Shown: positions 60,613 to 64,000 of the stretch, piece by piece
Numbering within the stretch: the stretch's first letter is position 1
Layout of the letters: each line of letters opens with the position of its first letter
Assembly (NCBI RefSeq): GCF_000183135.1
Contig: NC_014734.1
Coordinates: 1 to 64,000, forward strand
Length of the DNA stretch: 64,000 nucleotides
Reading direction: 5' to 3'
DNA from: Paludibacter propionicigenes WB4
GTDB taxonomy: Bacteria > Bacteroidota > Bacteroidia > Bacteroidales > Paludibacteraceae
The notes under the pieces: model-generated
Told to the model about the DNA's origin: nothing
Database searches by the model: none
The model's input: the letters and a program-made list of their open reading frames with translations, nothing else
Made by a program: the position numbers and the translations under genes

Positions 60613-61338
60613 ATGAAACCGAAAAAACATCCACTGTTTAGTATTTATCAATGGATAGTTGCCTATCCGCTTATAGCTTTAGCCACTATTTTGGTTGCCA
60701 CAGCTACTGTTATTCTCTCTCCGGTTTTTCCCAACAACAAGCTGTCGTATAATCCTGCACGATGGTGGGGGCGGATCATTTGCAGACTTTGTTTCGTACC
60801 GGTAAAGGTGCATGGGTTGGACAAACTGGATCCTAAGCAATCGTATATATTTGCGCTGAATCATCAGAGCTTTTTTGATGTTTTTGTGGTGTATGGGCGG
60901 TTGCCTTTTATCTTTAAATGGATGATGAAAGCCGAGCTTCGCAAAATACCCTTTGTAGGTAAAGCCTGCGAGTCGGCCGGTCATATTTTTATCGACCGTA
61001 CCAATCCGGCTACCATTCTGAAAAGTATGGAGAAAGCCAAGCTACAGTTGTGCAACGGGGTGTCGTTGGTAATTTTCCCTGAAGGAACCCGAACCTATAC
61101 CGGCGAACTGGGTAAATTTAAACGTGGAGCATTTCAGTTGGCAACCGAGCTGTCGCTGCCCATTGTACCGGTAACGCTCAAGGGTAGTTTCGACCGTATG
61201 CCGCGAAATTCGATAAACGTTACGCCCGGTCCGATAGAAATGTTTATTCACGAACCCGTCGATCCTCATCTTTACAGACCCGATCAGTTTCATGAACTAA
61301 TACAATTTACCCGCGATCAGATACAGTCTGCTTTATGA
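60613..61338 (+). CDS. plsC: 1-acyl-sn-glycerol-3-phosphate acyltransferase PlsC
   Basis: A 241-aa acyltransferase. Motif I NHQSFFD (about 83-89, His and Asp are catalytic) and motif III FPEGTRTY (about 155-162) are present, with one N-terminal hydrophobic helix. It makes phosphatidic acid from lysophosphatidate. It acts in the same pathway as plsY at 25 kb. Confidence 0.94.
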   Translation: MKPKKHPLFSIYQWIVAYPLIALATILVATATVILSPVFPNNKLSYNPARWWGRIICRLCFVPVKVHGLDKLDPKQSYIFALNHQSFFDVFVVYGRLPFIFKWMMKAELRKIPFVGKACESAGHIFIDRTNPATILKSMEKAKLQLCNGVSLVIFPEGTRTYTGELGKFKRGAFQLATELSLPIVPVTLKGSFDRMPRNSINVTPGPIEMFIHEPVDPHLYRPDQFHELIQFTRDQIQSAL

Positions 61339-61576
61339 GGATGATAAACTAATTTTGGGGTTCAAATCAGCTGTTAGCTCTCACACCCGAAAACAGAAAA
61401 GATCTCTACTCACATAGAAATCTTCTCTTAATCAATACAACGGAAAAAACACTTTTGATTGTAATTATTAATGACTTTCAATCAGTAAAGTCAAGAGAGA
61501 GAGTTTTGTTTAATTCAGTTGGTTTGTTTTAAAAACAACTTTAGTTTAAAAACTCCTATATTGTAAAGTTGAAGAG

Positions 61577-63163
61577 CTAATTCATTGCTCCAACCAATGT
61601 AACTATTGATCGCTTGGGCACAACAAATGACTCGCTGCTTTTTATTCTTGTTAGAGGATTTAAACCTTTCTCTGTTGTGTCGTTGGTAATGTAAGGAGTG
61701 AAGTATTTAATTTTCATTCCTTTTACCTGAACTTTATAATTCACATCGCTTGATCCATAATTTATCAGCACTGTCACCAGTTTTTTGTTGGAATTATCGA
61801 CGTATGAAGATACCATGAGCCCGGTTGGATTATTTATGTCCAGATTTTCTCCTGTTACTCCTACGCGTATAGAACCGGGTCTGATAAACCGGCTGAAATT
61901 ACCGAAAGCCCACAATAACTTGCTTTCTTCAATTTTTCCATCGGTTTTATTTTTGTCAATGTATATCAAGCCGTCTTTATAATCATACACAGACACAGCT
62001 AACCACCATTGCCATGTCGAAGCGTTGGCAACCGCGAGGTCGTAGTGAATTATTCTTGCTACGTATAAAGCAGTATTCATTCCTAAGTCTTTTCCGCTTC
62101 CTGCAATTTCTTCCTGATCGCCCAAAATGCAATACTCGCTTTGCCAGAAGGCTAAAGGTATAGATGCTTCGGTGAGTTTGTTCTTTAAGGCTAGTCTGCT
62201 AGATGTCATATAACCTACCGGGCCTGTAGTGAAATAGCTATGAGCTGATATACTTTTTTCAACATTGGCCATTGCGCCCAGATAACGGGTTGAGTTTTGA
62301 TTAAAGAACTCGCTAATCTGATTCCCACGTTCGGCTTTATCCGCTTTCTCGTATAAATAATTCAGTTTCCCGGCTTCGCCAATAATTATCTTTGTGTTTA
62401 ATTTCTTAGCGCTAATCAACGAGTCAAGCTTTTTAGTAATATCGTATATCTCTTGGTTGGTATAAGGACACCCCTCTTGTTTGTTATCTGCCCAGTCCCA
62501 TTGCGGCTCATTAAAGGGACTCAGGTAGTTTAATGGAATGCCTTCCTGTTGGAAATGGAGCGCCACGTTAGCCAGAAACTCCGAAAACGCAGTATAATTA
62601 GAGGGCAACAGATTAGCATGTATGCCTCCAGCCGAGAAAGATTTTCCGTTTTTAGTGAGCGAAACCGGAGGCGAATTGGTAAATCCAAGAAATTGATTCA
62701 CTCCTCTTTTTTGTGCAGCTTTTATTAACCAACGTTGTCCGGATTGTTTTGTCCAATCGTATGTGCCGTCAGTATTTAAAAAAGTTTCAGTGGTTTTCCA
62801 TTCATCACGTAGATTATTTTGCCTTGCGCTTCCTGTACCGATGTTAAACCTCCATAATGACAGCCCAATACCTTTGGGTTGACCATTCTTATTCGTTTCA
62901 GTACTGAATAGTAAATCGGCAACCCGGTTACGTTTGGCATCGGGCCATAATCCGACAAATTGCCCTGTCCATGCATCCGAAGCTCCAAAATTCTGAATAG
63001 TTTGAAACTTAACGTCAGTATTAATTACAATTACAGGAATCTTCTTATTCGATAAAGCATTGTCAGTAGCCCTGTTTCCTGCATAACCGGTACAAAGAAA
63101 GTAAGGCATGATTAAAAACAAAACAATACCGAAAACATGGGAGGTTGTAGATTGTAATTTCAT
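61577..63163 (-). CDS. Glycoside hydrolase family 30-like enzyme
   Basis: A 528-aa secreted protein. Signal peptide (about residues 8-28, FGIVLFLIMPYFLCTGYAG). The barrel shows QNFGASDAWTGQFVG, GTGSARQNN, the acid/base Glu in LSPFNEPQWDWADN (about 220) and the nucleophile Glu in FWQSEYCILGD. The C-terminal beta domain (after about 430) ends with FVVPKRSIVTLVG. GH30 subfamilies include endo-beta-1,6-galactanases, which the layout resembles most. It is part of a polysaccharide locus with the GH35 gene 40 bases upstream. Confidence 0.85.
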   Translation of the reverse strand: MKLQSTTSHVFGIVLFLIMPYFLCTGYAGNRATDNALSNKKIPVIVINTDVKFQTIQNFGASDAWTGQFVGLWPDAKRNRVADLLFSTETNKNGQPKGIGLSLWRFNIGTGSARQNNLRDEWKTTETFLNTDGTYDWTKQSGQRWLIKAAQKRGVNQFLGFTNSPPVSLTKNGKSFSAGGIHANLLPSNYTAFSEFLANVALHFQQEGIPLNYLSPFNEPQWDWADNKQEGCPYTNQEIYDITKKLDSLISAKKLNTKIIIGEAGKLNYLYEKADKAERGNQISEFFNQNSTRYLGAMANVEKSISAHSYFTTGPVGYMTSSRLALKNKLTEASIPLAFWQSEYCILGDQEEIAGSGKDLGMNTALYVARIIHYDLAVANASTWQWWLAVSVYDYKDGLIYIDKNKTDGKIEESKLLWAFGNFSRFIRPGSIRVGVTGENLDINNPTGLMVSSYVDNSNKKLVTVLINYGSSDVNYKVQVKGMKIKYFTPYITNDTTEKGLNPLTRIKSSESFVVPKRSIVTLVGAMN

Positions 63164-63203
63164 ACGCTTATCTTTTTAGGGTCGCAATTTCTGGTTAACA
63201 GTA

Positions 63204-64000
63204 TTATTGACTTATCACTTTGAACGGATTCTTTTCCAGGAAAAAACGAAAGTCTTTTACCATTCCTTTGGTACTTTTGTCCGTGCGTGGAAGTATTCTG
63301 AATCCTTTTACGTTGATTTCTTTACCCATGTCGATTACAACCTGGTGCGGATGATTTGCTTTGTCTCCAATCTTAGTTTGCCAGATAATGGATTCCTGAA
63401 TGTCAAATAATTTGTCGGCTCCATTAGCTGCTTTCTCAGTTTCTTCACTATCCACAAATACCACTTTCCAGTTGATGGAAGAAATAGCTTTGCCATCTTC
63501 ACCAATGATTTCAAATTCGGCTGCCGATGTACTGTTGTCGTTTGGATCTTGAGCATTCAATGCTTCGAAACAGAAATAGCGTCCAGCAGTCATCTCATTC
63601 AGATTGACAGTTTTCCATCCGCTTTCGGCAGGGAACGTACCAGTCACAACCGCATTCAGACCATTCAGATTAAGACTTTTGGCTCCTTTTTGTTGTTGAT
63701 TATCATCTTTTCCTATTACATCCAAAATCGGGTAATTAAGTCCGGTAATGCTTGCCGATTTCGGTTTGTCAATATCCAACACAATAATTTCATTCCGTCC
63801 TTTTTTTAAATAACAACCCGGCAGGCAAAGTGTTTGTGTAGGTCCTACTTTCCAAAAACGACCTAAGTTATGTCCATTTACCCAAACCATTCCCTTGCCC
63901 CATGAGCTCATGTCCAGATAAGTATATCCTGTTTTGGTAAGGTTGAATGAAGCTCTGTACCATGCAGGACCGGTTGCAGGTTTTACAGTAAACCTTGCTT
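63204..64000 (-). CDS. Beta-galactosidase GH35 C-terminal part (cut by window edge)
   Basis: The frame is open to the window end; the N-terminus and catalytic domain lie outside. The visible part starts in FTVKPATGPAWYRASFNL, continues through the typical jelly-roll stretch WGKGMVWVNGHNLGRFWKVG, and ends with a discoidin-like (F5/8 type C) domain (about the last 150 residues, HPHQVVIDMGKEINVKGFRILP). Together with GH30 it suggests galactan degradation. Confidence 0.85.
   Translation of the reverse strand, partial: ARFTVKPATGPAWYRASFNLTKTGYTYLDMSSWGKGMVWVNGHNLGRFWKVGPTQTLCLPGCYLKKGRNEIIVLDIDKPKSASITGLNYPILDVIGKDDNQQQKGAKSLNLNGLNAVVTGTFPAESGWKTVNLNEMTAGRYFCFEALNAQDPNDNSTSAAEFEIIGEDGKAISSINWKVVFVDSEETEKAANGADKLFDIQESIIWQTKIGDKANHPHQVVIDMGKEINVKGFRILPRTDKSTKGMVKDFRFFLEKNPFKVISQ

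Overview
The window looks like the start of a Bacteroidetes chromosome, most likely a Bacteroidales member of the Paludibacter/Dysgonomonas type; the genus is a guess. It opens with dnaA. Promoters follow the Bacteroidetes pattern (TTTG, about 19 nt, TAnnTTTG) and Shine-Dalgarno sequences are rare. Family content (DUF6261, TlpA-type thioredoxins, GH30/GH35, a DAK2-DegV fusion) agrees. Base composition is moderately AT-rich, with visibly richer islands.

Layout. 1-5.5 kb is core: dnaA, a PRiA4b-like protein, miaA, murB, and mltG on the minus strand. 5.7-6.0 kb holds tRNA-Ser(GCT) and two terminators, followed by a membrane AraC regulator. 7.1-10.8 kb is an AT-rich three-gene cassette (GHKL ATPase, unknown protein, B12-type radical SAM protein) and is the best candidate for an undescribed system. 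10.8-14.9 kb is a repeat-dense island built around a REP-associated transposase (RAYT), with many REP hairpins, a 21-bp-periodic tandem repeat and a small fibronectin-III-like protein. 15-24.9 kb contains regulators, GNAT and flavin reductase genes, an ECF sigma/ferredoxin/ABC exporter cluster, thioredoxin, a second ECF pair, and a YeiH-like transporter with its LysR regulator. 25-29 kb is a minus-strand lipid operon (DAK2-DegV, DUF1295, peroxiredoxin, plsY). 29.7-39.2 kb is mixed accessory and redox genes. 39.4-42.3 kb is pstCAB without pstS or phoU. 42.5-47.3 kb carries a DEAD-box helicase, DUF6261, a DNA-glycosylase-like protein and pabB/pabC. 47.3-54.7 kb is a leucine operon (leuA, leuC, leuD, a second LeuA-like synthase, leuB) with a Leu/Ile-rich leader peptide and attenuator in front and a small GxxExxY gene inserted between leuC and leuD. 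55.5-58 kb has two glutathione peroxidases around a MarR regulator and a TPR protein. 58-61.3 kb has two tRNA-Asn genes, a PfkB kinase, an EamA transporter and plsC. 61.5-64 kb starts a galactan-type polysaccharide locus (GH30, GH35), cut by the window edge.

A recurring theme is non-coding repeat architecture. Four unrelated tandem arrays all have a 21-bp (7-codon) base period, several REP families share a hairpin plan, and a chain of mini-hairpins lies between pstC and pstA. Several short genes not obvious from long-ORF inspection are listed: the leu leader peptide and two small membrane proteins at 53.3-53.5 and 54.8-54.9 kb.
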